Shown: positions 56,215-64,000 of the stretch, piece after piece
Layout: every line of letters begins with the position of its first letter
Numbering within the stretch: the stretch's first letter is position 1
DNA from: Sulfurimonas sp. HSL1-2
GTDB taxonomy: Bacteria; Campylobacterota; Campylobacteria; Campylobacterales; Sulfurimonadaceae
Assembly (NCBI RefSeq): GCF_039645565.1
Contig: NZ_CP147914.1
Span: 741,573 to 805,572 of the forward strand
Reading direction: 5' to 3'
DNA: 64,000 nt
Notes under the pieces: generated by a model
Databases searched by the model: none
Seen by the model: only the letters and a program-made list of their open reading frames with translations
What the model was told of the DNA's origin: nothing
Translations under genes and position numbers: made by a program

Positions 56215-56949
56215 ATGATGAAAATTGCCATTATGGGGGCCATGGTCGAAGAGGTGGAGCCGTTCCTCGATGCGGGTGAGCACGAGCCGCTGCTCAAATA
56301 TTTCAAGAAGCACAACGACGTCGAATATGCCGGAAACCTCTACCACGAGGCGCGTTTCAAAGGGCTTGATATCGTGCTGGGCTACAGCAAGATCGGCAAG
56401 GTGAACGCGGCACTGACCGCCGCGACAATGCTCGAAAAGTTCGGCTGCGAGATGCTTCTTTTCACCGGGGTCGCGGGCGCGGTGAACCCCGAACTGAAAA
56501 TCGGCGACCTGATTGCCGCGACGCAGCTCTGCCAGCACGACCTCGATATCACGGCTTTCGGTCACCCGCACGGTTATGTGCCTGAAGGCAAGGTCTATGT
56601 CGAACCGTCCCGCGAACTCCTGCATATGGCCAAGAGCGTTGCCGAGGAGAAAGGGATCGATCTCAAAGGGGGGATCATCGCGACCGGAGACCAGTTCATC
56701 GCGGATACGGAGCGTAAAGCGTGGATCGAAAAGACGTTTGAGGCGGATGCCATCGAAATGGAAGGGGCGGCCGTCGCCGTCGTTTGCGATGCGATGCAGG
56801 TCCCCTTCTTCGTCCTGCGTGCGATCAGCGACGCCGCGGACATGGATGCAACCTTCGATTTCGACGAATTCCTGAAACACTCATCGCAGGTCAGCAGCAG
56901 TTTCGTCATGGGGATGCTGGAGAAGATCGCCGCCGCCCATGGTCAGTAA
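56215..56949 (+). CDS. mtnN: Methylthioadenosine / S-adenosylhomocysteine / aminofutalosine nucleosidase
   Basis: A 244-aa nucleosidase that cleaves adenine from MTA, SAH and, in this phylum, 6-amino-6-deoxyfutalosine in menaquinone synthesis. Motifs: IAIMGAMVEEVEPF, FTGVAGAVNPELKIGD, DAIEMEGAAVAVVC with the catalytic Glu pair region, and the purine-binding Asp in AISDAADMD. ATG 56218 is an equally good start. It overlaps the following TtcA-like gene by 11 bases. Confidence 0.96.
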   Translation: MMKIAIMGAMVEEVEPFLDAGEHEPLLKYFKKHNDVEYAGNLYHEARFKGLDIVLGYSKIGKVNAALTAATMLEKFGCEMLLFTGVAGAVNPELKIGDLIAATQLCQHDLDITAFGHPHGYVPEGKVYVEPSRELLHMAKSVAEEKGIDLKGGIIATGDQFIADTERKAWIEKTFEADAIEMEGAAVAVVCDAMQVPFFVLRAISDAADMDATFDFDEFLKHSSQVSSSFVMGMLEKIAAAHGQ

Positions 56950-57688
56950 AAAAATCATGCGGCAGCTCGGCCGCACCAACGCCGCGTTCAACCTGGTCGA
57001 GGAGGGGGACCGCATCCTTGTCGGCCTCTCGGGCGGGAAAGACTCCCTGACCCTCGTGCATGCCATGAAAGAGCAGCAGCGCCGCGCCCCTTTCAACTTC
57101 GAGTTGGTCGCCGTCACCGTCGCTTACGGCATGGGGGAGGATTTTTCCGCGCTGATTGAACACTGCAAAGAGCACGGCATCGAGCACCATATCCACGATA
57201 CGAACATCTACGATACGGCCAAAGAGAAGATCCGCAAGAACTCCTCGTACTGCAGTTTCTTCTCCCGGATGCGCCGCGGCTCCCTCTACAGCGCCGCAGA
57301 GAAGTTCGGGTGCAACAAGGTGGCCCTGGGCCACCACCTCGACGATGCGGCCGAGAGCTTTTTCATGAACCTGATCTATAACGGGCATCTGCGTTCGCTC
57401 GCCCCGAAATACCGCGCGGACAACGGGCTTGTCGTCATCCGCCCCCTGATCCAGATGCGCGAACGCCAGCTCGCGGCCGCCGCGCACGACAACGGCTGGC
57501 CGACGATCGGGGACGAGGCGTGCCCCTCGATGCGCTTTGATGTCAAGATGCCCTACGCGCGTGCCGAGATGAAAACGATGCTCTCGGAGATGGAGGGCAA
57601 GTACCCCGACCTCTTTACGTCGATCAACGCGGCGTTCGGCCACATCTCCGACGACAGCTTTTTCGACCCGGAGCGTTTTTTGCTCTAG
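56939..57688 (+). CDS. TtcA-like tRNA thiolation enzyme with altered cysteine motif
   Basis: A 249-aa PP-loop ATPase closest to tRNA 2-thiocytidine synthetase TtcA: SGGKDSLTL (31-39), GHHLDDAAESFFMN (131-144) and VIRPLIQMRER. In E. coli TtcA three cysteines bind an Fe-S cluster (Cys-x2-Cys plus one later). Here Cys105 is present in YCSFFSRMRRG but the second position is Phe108; Cys195 in DEACPS fits the third. So the cluster or thiolation mechanism may differ. Confidence 0.86.
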   Translation: MVSKKIMRQLGRTNAAFNLVEEGDRILVGLSGGKDSLTLVHAMKEQQRRAPFNFELVAVTVAYGMGEDFSALIEHCKEHGIEHHIHDTNIYDTAKEKIRKNSSYCSFFSRMRRGSLYSAAEKFGCNKVALGHHLDDAAESFFMNLIYNGHLRSLAPKYRADNGLVVIRPLIQMRERQLAAAAHDNGWPTIGDEACPSMRFDVKMPYARAEMKTMLSEMEGKYPDLFTSINAAFGHISDDSFFDPERFLL

Positions 57689-58170
57689 CGCCGCCTCCGG
57701 GAGCGGTGGCGGTGCACGGAGACGATCCAGAGCCGCTGGACAAGGTAATAGCCAGCAGCGGCAAAAAGGGTCGAGTAGAAGAGGGCTCCCGTATACAGCG
57801 GCACAACGATCGCATCGAAGTTCTGCTCAAACCACGCCAGGCTCATGGCGACGTGTGGCAGGTCGTGCATGCCGAGCAGGAAGCCGCCGGTTTTGTACTC
57901 GACATAGTAGATGAAGGGCATCGTCGCGGGGTTGGTGATCCAGACCAGGGCGATGGAGAGCGGCAGATTGAAGCGGAAAAGCGGCTGCAGCAGGACGATG
58001 GCGACCATCTGTGCCGGCATCGGGATGAAGGCGACGAAGAGCCCGACGAGAACGCCTTTTGCAACTGCATGCCTGTTCACACTCAAAAAAGCACGCGGAA
58101 TTTTGTAGCGGGTGATGAGGTCGGCGTATTTCTCGTTGAAGCGGCTGCGTTTGAAAAACCGTCGGATCAT
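57685..58170 (-). CDS. DUF2062 membrane protein
   Basis: A 161-aa protein with three predicted membrane segments (about 40-60, 70-95 and 122-145) and the DUF2062 pattern AVAKGVLVGLFVAFIPMPAQM and WITNPATMPFIYY. The family is uncharacterised. It converges with the TtcA-like gene, overlapping by four bases. Confidence 0.87.
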   Translation of the reverse strand: MIRRFFKRSRFNEKYADLITRYKIPRAFLSVNRHAVAKGVLVGLFVAFIPMPAQMVAIVLLQPLFRFNLPLSIALVWITNPATMPFIYYVEYKTGGFLLGMHDLPHVAMSLAWFEQNFDAIVVPLYTGALFYSTLFAAAGYYLVQRLWIVSVHRHRSRRRR

Positions 58171-58197
58171 GCCGTCACCCCGTGAAAAAGTCGCAGT

Positions 58198-58268
58198 ATT
58201 ATAACTGCTTTAATGGAATCGCCTATTAAGGAACAGATAAAATTTGTTTAAATGATAGACGATATAAT
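58198..58268. promoter_or_regulatory. Divergent promoters between DUF2062 and rhodanese genes
   Basis: TATAAT on the minus strand (58203-58198) faces the DUF2062 gene and TATAAT on the plus strand (58263-58268) faces the rhodanese gene, 42 bases before its ATG, in an AT-rich stretch. Confidence 0.55.
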
Positions 58269-58309
58269 TTTACCTAATTTTTATAACCGAATGATTTCAA
58301 AGGAAGAGA

Positions 58310-58657
58310 ATGTCAAGTCTTAACGTATATCCGGACAAAGAGATGCTGGAAAACTCCGATATGGTCGTCGTCGATATCCGCACCGAGATGGAGTGGATGC
58401 AGACGGGTGTCGTTCCGGGATGCAAAACAGTCACCTTTTTCCAGATGGACGGCAGTTACGATGCCGAGGGGTTTATGAAAGCGATGGATGAACTCGGCGG
58501 CAAAGAGAAAGAGATCGGTTTTATCTGCCGTACCGGTTCCCGCACGGCGCAGGTCGCCATGTTCATGAAACAGCAGGGCTACAACGTCAAGAACCTCGCC
58601 GGCGGCGTCATGAAGCTGATGAGCGAGGGCTACGAGCTCGTCCCTTACAAAGGCTGA
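58310..58657 (+). CDS. Single-domain rhodanese
   Basis: A 115-aa cytosolic sulfurtransferase domain. The active-site loop is CRTGSRTAQ with Cys73; VVVDIRTEMEWMQTGVVPG is the conserved amino-terminal strand-helix. Such proteins move sulfane sulfur, consistent with a sulfur-oxidising host, though it lies far from the sox genes. An AAAGGAAGAG ribosome site precedes the ATG. The 3' end overlaps the convergent gene by 13 bases. Confidence 0.93.
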   Translation: MSSLNVYPDKEMLENSDMVVVDIRTEMEWMQTGVVPGCKTVTFFQMDGSYDAEGFMKAMDELGGKEKEIGFICRTGSRTAQVAMFMKQQGYNVKNLAGGVMKLMSEGYELVPYKG

Positions 58658-59106
58658 TCGCCCTCCCGCGCCGCGACGAATTCGCTGCGCAGCTCCCCGA
58701 AGAGCCGCAGTATACTCTGCTGATAGGCGGTGATGTCGGGATCATCCTGGCACGCGAGCAGCGGCTCCAGCTGGGCCAGATCGATCTTCAGCGCGTAGCG
58801 CGGCACGGAACGGAGGTCGCGGATGATATCCTCGACCAGCGCATCGATGTCGAGCCCGTTGTTCTTGAGAACCTTCTCCACCATCTCCCGCGTCGTCAGT
58901 ACCAGCGTATTTGAACGGTCCTCATCGTTGTAGATCTTCATCCCCGCCTCTTTGACGACATCGAATTCACACTCGTTCGCTTCGTTGTCGGCAGAGATGA
59001 GCGCGGCAAAAAGTTTGGCACGGAATTCAAGCGAGCTGTGGTGGTAGAGGAAAAGCTCCCTGAACGCGTTGAACAGGAAGTGTTTGAAGCTGAAGCGGAC
59101 CGCCAT
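58645..59106 (-). CDS. Small helical protein of unknown function
   Basis: A 153-aa cytosolic, mainly helical protein with an acidic middle. I see a TerB-like feel in LFAALISADNEANECEFDVVKEA (residues about 30-55), where acidic residues might bind metal, but this is tentative. ATG 59106 is chosen for the AAGGGGTGA ribosome site; an earlier start would overlap the ChaN gene's leader. Confidence 0.72.
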   Translation of the reverse strand: MAVRFSFKHFLFNAFRELFLYHHSSLEFRAKLFAALISADNEANECEFDVVKEAGMKIYNDEDRSNTLVLTTREMVEKVLKNNGLDIDALVEDIIRDLRSVPRYALKIDLAQLEPLLACQDDPDITAYQQSILRLFGELRSEFVAAREGDQPL

Positions 59107-59146
59107 CGTGTCGTCACCCCTTAAGGCATTTGGGATATTATACTGC

Positions 59147-60061
59147 ATGCAATATTTCAGCGTACTTTTCCCCGCCGTTGTGCTGACATTTTTCCTGGGC
59201 TGCAGCCGGCCCGACGCCCCGCTGCAGCATACCTTTCCGCAGCCGTGCCGTCTCTATGATATGAAGCAGGCAGCCTGTATCAGCGATGCGTCGCTGGTGT
59301 CGCGCCTTGCCCCGTACCAGGTGCTTTTTGTCGGTGACCATCACGCCTCGACGGCCATGCATGCACGTTTTGCCGAACTGCTGACAACCCTGGCAGGGGA
59401 GGGGCGCCATCTCCTGCTGGCCAACGAATGGTTCGTGCCCGAGGATGATGCACTGCTGGCGCGCTATGCCGGCGGCGGCTTTGAGGGGAACTTTACCGAA
59501 GCGGTCGGATGGTCGGCGAAGGCGGGCTATCCTTTCGCATCGTACGAACCCATCTACGGGAGCATCCGCAATGCGAAGGGAAGGCTCTACGGCATCAATA
59601 TGACGAAAGCGTTCCAAAAAGCGGTCTCCGACAACAACCTCACCGCCATGAACGACGCGCAGCGTACCTTCTTTGAGCAGCTTGATCTGAACCTCAGCGC
59701 GCACCGCAGCATGCTCGCACCCTTCTTCGCCCACTGCCATGCAAAACAGACGGGCGAGGATGCGCAGCAGTGCCGGGAGCGGATGTACCGGGTGCAGGTG
59801 GCATGGGACAGCTATATGGGCGAGCAGAGCGCACGCCTCGCCGCTACGGCACTGCAGACCCCGGATGATCTGCTGGTCGTCTTTGCGGGGGCATTCCATA
59901 TGGCCTACGGTCTGGGCGTCAATGCCCGTTTCGCACGCCGCAGCGATAGGCCCTATGTCACGATCCTCCCCGTCCCGGAAGGGACAGCGGCGGCCGATGT
60001 CGGCGAAGCGGACTACCTGCTGTTTTATACCCCCGAAGCACCCTCCAAGGAGAGAGAATGA
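59147..60061 (+). CDS. ChaN-like (haem-binding uptake) lipoprotein
   Basis: A 304-aa lipoprotein (lipobox FFLGCSR) of the ChaN/Cofac_haem_bdg family: LFVGDHHASTAMHARFAELLTTL, LLANEWFVPEDDALL and LVVFAGAFHMAYGLGV, with histidines in the places where family members hold haem or metal. The length fits. ATG 59147 starts the signal peptide. It overlaps the next gene by four bases. Confidence 0.87.
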   Translation: MQYFSVLFPAVVLTFFLGCSRPDAPLQHTFPQPCRLYDMKQAACISDASLVSRLAPYQVLFVGDHHASTAMHARFAELLTTLAGEGRHLLLANEWFVPEDDALLARYAGGGFEGNFTEAVGWSAKAGYPFASYEPIYGSIRNAKGRLYGINMTKAFQKAVSDNNLTAMNDAQRTFFEQLDLNLSAHRSMLAPFFAHCHAKQTGEDAQQCRERMYRVQVAWDSYMGEQSARLAATALQTPDDLLVVFAGAFHMAYGLGVNARFARRSDRPYVTILPVPEGTAAADVGEADYLLFYTPEAPSKERE

Positions 60062-61332
60062 CGCGCGAAGCGAAGAGCATCTACGGCTGGGCGCTGTATG
60101 ACTGGGCGAATTCCGCCTATGCCACCACGGTGATGGCGGGATTCTTCCCGCTCTTTTTCAAAGCCTTCTACAGCGCCGAAGCCGATGCGACGGTCTCGAC
60201 GGCACAGCTGGGGGTCGCCAATGCGGTCTCGAGCATCATCGTCGTGCTGCTCGCCCCCCTGCTCGGCGCCATTGCCGACGCCGGCGGCATCCGCAAGCGT
60301 TTTTTGCTCCTCTTTGCCTTCCTCGGCATCCTGATGAGCGCGTCGCTTGCGCTGGTCGGCAAAGGGCAGTGGGAGCTGGCCGCGTTCGTCTATGTGCTGG
60401 GCAATATCGGGTTTATGGGGTCGAACATCTTCTACGACGCCTTCCTCCCCTCGGTGACGACGGAGGAGCGTTTCGACAAGGTCTCCGGGCTCGGGTATGC
60501 CCTGGGGTACCTCGGCGGCGGTATTCTCTTTGCGGTGAACGTGGCGATGGTGCAGCAGCCGGAATGGTTCGGCCTGGCCGACGCGGCGGCGGGCGTGAAG
60601 GCCTCCTTCGTCACCGTCGCGCTCTGGTGGGCCCTTTTCGCGCTGCCGTTCGTCTTCTGGGTCAAAGAGAAGCGCAATACCCGCAAAATCGGTACGGTGA
60701 CGCTCACCGTGCTCGGGTACCGCCGCCTGATGCGCACCTTCCACAAGATCAAGCATCTCAAAGGGCTGTTCCTCTTCCTCGTCGCCTACTGGTTCTACAT
60801 CGACGGGGTCGATACGATCATCCGGATGGCCGTCGATTACGGCATGGCGATAGGCTTCGAGGCCGGGGACCTGATCAAGGCGCTGCTGCTGGTGCAGTTC
60901 GTCGGTTTCCCGGCGACGATCCTTGTCGCGAAGCTGGCACAGATGTGGGACACGAAAAAAGCGATTTACCTGACGCTGGGCTTCTATGTGCTCATTGCCG
61001 TGCTGGCGGCTTTCATGCACGACGTGAGCTCCTTCTACCTGCTGGCGGCGATGATCGCGCTGGTGCAGGGCGGCATCCAGGCGATGAGCCGTTCGTACTA
61101 TTCGAAAATGATCCCCGCCGAGTATGCGGCGGAGTTTTTCGGCTTTTACAACTTCCTCGGAAAGTTCGCGACGGTCCTGGGACCGCTGCTGATCGGCGGG
61201 GTTGCCCTGGTGACGCACAGCTCACGGGCAGGGATCGCATCGGTCGCTGTTTTCTTCATCATAGGGGCACTGTTGCTGATGCTGGTCGATGAAAAGGCGG
61301 TGGCCAAGGAGGTCAGGGGCGCGATGCGCTAA
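60058..61332 (+). CDS. MFS transporter, UMF1/Atg22-like
   Basis: A 424-aa membrane protein with about twelve helices. IYGWALYDWANSAYATTVMAG is the UMF1-family hallmark, and LLAPLLGAIADAGGIRKR is the MFS loop between helices 2 and 3. Related transporters in eukaryotic vacuoles export amino acids, but substrates of bacterial members are unknown. The stop overlaps the convergent mutY gene by 20 bases. Confidence 0.92.
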   Translation: MTREAKSIYGWALYDWANSAYATTVMAGFFPLFFKAFYSAEADATVSTAQLGVANAVSSIIVVLLAPLLGAIADAGGIRKRFLLLFAFLGILMSASLALVGKGQWELAAFVYVLGNIGFMGSNIFYDAFLPSVTTEERFDKVSGLGYALGYLGGGILFAVNVAMVQQPEWFGLADAAAGVKASFVTVALWWALFALPFVFWVKEKRNTRKIGTVTLTVLGYRRLMRTFHKIKHLKGLFLFLVAYWFYIDGVDTIIRMAVDYGMAIGFEAGDLIKALLLVQFVGFPATILVAKLAQMWDTKKAIYLTLGFYVLIAVLAAFMHDVSSFYLLAAMIALVQGGIQAMSRSYYSKMIPAEYAAEFFGFYNFLGKFATVLGPLLIGGVALVTHSSRAGIASVAVFFIIGALLLMLVDEKAVAKEVRGAMR

Positions 61333-62269
61333 GCTGCTTCAGCACCTTGTGGTCGGCCCCGCTCAGGGCCAGGGTGTCGATCTCTTTCCTCCCGAAATAG
61401 GTGAGCTCTTCGCGGTGCGCTTCACAGAGCCAGACCTGCGCTTCGAGCCGGAAGTGCGAATAGACCTGCACGATGCTATCGAGTGCTCTCCCCTGTTCGG
61501 GCGGCGCTGTCTGTTCATGGAACCCCCAAAGACCGTGCAGAAAACGTCCTTCGCGCTGTTTTAACCCGTACTGTCCGTTGTGCCGGTAGACGACGATATG
61601 CCGTTCACGTACCGGTATGCTTTTGCGTGTTTTCGGTGCGGGGTAACGCAGCGGGTCGCCGGCGGCACCTTTGCAGGCCTTTTGAAAAGGGCACGCTTCG
61701 CACTTGGCGCTTTTCGGAAGGCAGAGCGTGGCCCCGATGTCCATCATCGCCTGGTTGAATTCATAGGGGTGTTCAGGGTCGAAGAGCTTTTCGGCCAGGC
61801 TCCAGAGTGTTTTCTCATCGGCTTCCCTGCGGCCGTAGAAACGGTAGAGGATACGTTTGACGTTGGCATCAAGGATAGGCACCGGCACGGCGTATGCGAA
61901 GGCGGCGATGGCATGGGCGGTGCTTTTGCCGATACCCGGGAGGCCCAGCAGCCCGTCGACGCTCTTTGGCATGAACGGTGCCGCCAGCTGAGCCGCCTTG
62001 TGAAGGTTCTTCGCACGGGTGTAGTACCCCAGCCCTTCCCACTGTTTCAGTACGTCGTCAAGGGGCGCGGCGGCGAGGGAGGGGAGGGTAGGAAAACGTT
62101 CGAGAAAAGGGAAATAAAAGCGTTCCAATACGGTCTTGACCTGGGTCTGCTGCAGCATGATCTCACTGACCCAGATACGGTAGGGGTCATCGGTGTTGCG
62201 CCACGGAAGGGCATGCCGGCCGTGGGTTTCATACCACTGCAGCAGTCGGTTGTGCAGATCATCTTTCAT
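61313..62269 (-). CDS. mutY: Adenine DNA glycosylase MutY
   Basis: Removes adenine mispaired with 8-oxoguanine. The 318-aa enzyme has catalytic Glu36 (SEIMLQQTQV), the HhH-GPD motif LPGIGKSTAHAI with Asp134 (ILDANVKR), the 4Fe-4S ligands Cys183, Cys190, Cys193, Cys199 and a C-terminal NUDIX-like domain. ATG 62269 is chosen because family members begin here; the upstream extension is low-complexity and runs into the riboswitch region. Confidence 0.95.
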   Translation of the reverse strand: MKDDLHNRLLQWYETHGRHALPWRNTDDPYRIWVSEIMLQQTQVKTVLERFYFPFLERFPTLPSLAAAPLDDVLKQWEGLGYYTRAKNLHKAAQLAAPFMPKSVDGLLGLPGIGKSTAHAIAAFAYAVPVPILDANVKRILYRFYGRREADEKTLWSLAEKLFDPEHPYEFNQAMMDIGATLCLPKSAKCEACPFQKACKGAAGDPLRYPAPKTRKSIPVRERHIVVYRHNGQYGLKQREGRFLHGLWGFHEQTAPPEQGRALDSIVQVYSHFRLEAQVWLCEAHREELTYFGRKEIDTLALSGADHKVLKQLSASRP

Positions 62270-62374
62270 AGGGCGGATTATAGCAGACGCCTGTCGCCGG
62301 ATGCAATTGTGGGTGCAGGATTTATGTCTGCGATCAAATTGATTTTTCTTATATGAAATTAATTTATGCCGCTC

Positions 62375-62380
62375 TATACT
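62375..62380 (+). promoter_or_regulatory. Possible -10 box for the riboswitch transcript
   Basis: TATACT after an AT-rich stretch, about 90 bases before the aptamer. Another start closer to the aptamer cannot be excluded. The region 62270-62460 otherwise contains only a short, doubtful 30-codon frame. Confidence 0.4.
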
Positions 62381-62462
62381 GGGAGGTAATGAATAGCTGT
62401 TTTTCTCACGGTTTTGTGCCAAAAGAGGAGAGGGGGGCTGTTCAAAGTTGTTTGATATTTTG

Positions 62463-62540
62463 TACTGCAAGAAAAGCCTAACCCGGTGCGAACCGGGGGC
62501 GGAAAGCTACGGATCTTCTCGAAGATGGCCGGGTTGCCAA
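62463..62540 (+). promoter_or_regulatory. Class-I cyclic-dinucleotide (GEMM-I) riboswitch aptamer
   Basis: The fold of the class-I c-di-GMP riboswitch is readable: AAGCCTAA, then a six-pair stem CCCGGT (62482-62487) with GNRA loop GCGA and ACCGGG (62492-62497), then GGCGGAAAGCTACGG, a second stem ATCTT-CTCG-AAGAT (62513-62526) and the closing GGCCGGGTTGCC (62527-62538). AAAGCTACGG and CCGGGTTGCC match the family consensus closely. Some members bind cyclic GMP-AMP instead; the sequence alone does not settle the ligand. It precedes a secreted surface protein, the usual target class. Confidence 0.82.
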
Positions 62541-62594
62541 AAGTAGGGTAACTCGGTTGAATATTTTTCACCATGGTTTCGTTACCCACTTTTT
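62539..62594 (+). terminator. Intrinsic terminator as riboswitch expression platform
   Basis: AAAAGT-a-GGGTAAC (62539-62552) pairs with GTTACCC-ACTTTT (62581-62593), about 13 pairs with one bulge, ending in a T run. The loop of 28 bases contains a smaller inner stem. GTTGCC at the aptamer's 3' end (62533-62538 region) can also pair with GGGTAAC, giving an alternative helix that would break the terminator. This is a textbook layout for ligand-controlled termination. Confidence 0.7.
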
Positions 62595-62684
62595 GATTTG
62601 AGTACTTCGCTGCCCGAACGTGTCATGCGGTCGGGTCTGGAACGTTCTTGAAAGAGACGTTCTTTGCAACAGGAGACTCTACAA

Positions 62685-64000
62685 ATGAAAGCTTCATTTC
62701 GAGAAAAATGGGGGCTGACCAAGCGCATGCTGGGAGCGGGAGCACTGCTCTTTGCCGTGGCGGCGTCGGCCAACATCGGCTATACGCTGGAAGGATGCCG
62801 CTCCACGTCTATCCCTGACGGATACGACCTGGCTGCGAACGATTATGTCTGCCCTGACGGGGCCTATACGACCGGTAACCTGAAAGGGTGGGCGGAACTC
62901 GACCTTGTGCCGCACCGGGTGACGATCGAAAACAAGGGGAGTGATCCCCAGAAATTCACCTTCACCGTCGGTGGTGACTACCTCTACGCGGAAGGCGGTG
63001 ACCTGCGTGGATGGGACTATATCTCCGTTTTGGTCCTGGATGAGGACCTTTCCAATCAGATCTGTAAAGATTGGGCCTTTGCGAACCAGGATCAGCTGGT
63101 TGTCCAGGATCTTCTGATTACCCCTGATAATGAAGGTGCCGGCGGTGTCTTTACGACGATTTACCGTCAAATCGCTGTTGCAGGCGGCGGTCCGAGGGAC
63201 GGTGCGTATGCGGCCAACGGTCTTCCCGGTGGTTCAGTGTGTGTGGCGAACTACTATCAGCGTCTCGCCCTTGGTTCGCACCTTTACTCGGGTTCATCTC
63301 TTCAGTCAAACCTCTGGGATGCGAATCTCAGCTCTTCGGGCGGTCAGAAACGTGTCCAGCTCCCCGACGTCAGAGCGATTGAAACCAGCAAAGACATGAC
63401 GGCACGCCAGGCACAGTCATATGGCTGGGCCATCTCCAAAAGCGGCCCGGCGACGGTTGATTTCGGCGACACCTGTGCACCGAGTGCCGTTACCAATAAA
63501 CTGGTTGATGTCAACGTGACCTGGACGAGACTCCCTTCAACACCGGTCGGGACCGTCGGTGTACATACGAAGATCTATGTGACGAACACCTCTTCGCGTG
63601 AAATCTACGCCAATGTCTCCGATATTGTCTACTTCAGCGGCGGTATGACCAGTGTGCAGCCGGATGCGTGTCCTCCCTACCTGATGCCATCGAACTTTTC
63701 CGGGGTGGTCTGTGAACATGATATTATCGTCCCTGAAGGAGAGAGCGGCGGACTGAACGACATCGCGACGATCAGCTTCGATGACCCGTTCCTTCCGGAT
63801 GTGCCGATTACGGTCACGCTGGAAGCCAGCGCATCTGCTTCGGTCCAACCGGGCGATACCCTGAACGCCACGGCAACGGTCAGAGACCATGAGTGGATCG
63901 AAAGTACGAACGGGCTGATGAGTTTTGCGAGCGGGGACTTCACCCCTGCGGGCATCGGTAGCTACGATGCGCCGTACGTCGCGGGTACGCAGACGGTCGG
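62685..64000 (+). CDS. Large secreted surface protein, cut by window edge
   Basis: The frame is open from ATG 62685 to the window end (438 codons). AGGAGA lies eight bases upstream. A basic start and hydrophobic stretch end in AASA-N near residue 29, a signal peptide. The mature part is acidic, glycine- and threonine-rich, predicted beta-sandwich, with spaced cysteines (in EGCRST, DYVCPDG, NQICKDW, GSVCVANYY, DTCAPSA, PDACPPY) and a last section (PITVTLEASASASVQPGDTL) like a DUF11/CARDB-type repeat. I recognise no named family. Control by the upstream riboswitch suggests an adhesin, matrix or appendage component. Confidence 0.85.
   Translation, partial: MKASFREKWGLTKRMLGAGALLFAVAASANIGYTLEGCRSTSIPDGYDLAANDYVCPDGAYTTGNLKGWAELDLVPHRVTIENKGSDPQKFTFTVGGDYLYAEGGDLRGWDYISVLVLDEDLSNQICKDWAFANQDQLVVQDLLITPDNEGAGGVFTTIYRQIAVAGGGPRDGAYAANGLPGGSVCVANYYQRLALGSHLYSGSSLQSNLWDANLSSSGGQKRVQLPDVRAIETSKDMTARQAQSYGWAISKSGPATVDFGDTCAPSAVTNKLVDVNVTWTRLPSTPVGTVGVHTKIYVTNTSSREIYANVSDIVYFSGGMTSVQPDACPPYLMPSNFSGVVCEHDIIVPEGESGGLNDIATISFDDPFLPDVPITVTLEASASASVQPGDTLNATATVRDHEWIESTNGLMSFASGDFTPAGIGSYDAPYVAGTQTV

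Noticed and set aside
62389-62481. Thirty-codon frame just before the riboswitch, with GGGAGG upstream
   Set aside because: Spacing from GGAGG to ATG is only two bases and it ends inside the aptamer; probably chance, though a leader peptide is not excluded.

Overview
The window is 64 kb of chromosome from a sulfur-oxidising member of the Campylobacterota (former Epsilonproteobacteria), most like the Sulfurimonas/Sulfurovum group. Three things point there. The order rplU-rpmA-obgE-proB-fmt-birA-parA-parB-atpF'-atpF-atpH-atpA-atpG-atpD-atpC-tolQ-tolR-tolA-tolB-pal-cpoB-slyD-fabD-(nucleosidase) is the classic gene order of this phylum. A soxXYZAB cluster indicates thiosulfate oxidation. The mismatch-repair paralogue is of the MutS7 type known from this phylum. 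Base composition is GC-rich by eye for the group. I see no rRNA, tRNA, IS element, prophage or CRISPR array.

Left part (1-15.1 kb), nearly all on the minus strand: a cut-off lipoprotein gene, acpS, a beta-carbonic anhydrase, two uncharacterised genes, and then a sulfur-oxidation island. In transcription order the island runs: Cache-domain sensor, OmpR-type response regulator, histidine kinase, soxX-Y-Z-A-B, an OprD-like porin, a SoxH-like metallo-hydrolase, a periplasmic thioredoxin, a DsrE-like protein, a DUF302 protein, and a second DsrE-like gene with its own promoter. The soxX promoter and the promoter of that last gene share a nearly identical 23-bp tandem-repeat block, at the same distance from the -10 box. 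This suggests that one activator, plausibly the adjacent response regulator, controls both.

Middle part (15.3-34.7 kb): mixed housekeeping and accessory genes (radA, ftsY, a TlpA-like thioredoxin, formyl-THF cyclo-ligase overlapping rny, a lone CZB-domain protein, a Tll0287-like heme protein, a CDF exporter, cmoB, an HNH-tailed MutS7, dapE, an HATPase-GNAT fusion, an M20 amidohydrolase, ridA).

Right-centre (34.7-53.4 kb): the conserved block from rplU to fabD, covering ribosome, proline synthesis, formyl-Met-tRNA, chromosome partition, F1 and stator subunits of ATP synthase, and the Tol-Pal envelope system. Upstream of rplU lies a strongly structured RNA of about 145 nt with no assignment I can make. 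A parS-like site lies inside birA just before parA.

Right end (53.4-64 kb): a nitrilase-family hydrolase, DUF188, dbpA, methylthioadenosine/aminofutalosine nucleosidase, a TtcA-like enzyme with an altered cysteine motif, DUF2062, rhodanese, a ChaN-like lipoprotein, an MFS/UMF1 transporter and mutY. The last 1.6 kb holds what I think is the most informative regulatory find: a class-I (GEMM-type) cyclic-dinucleotide riboswitch followed by an intrinsic terminator, directly in front of a large secreted surface protein gene that runs off the window.
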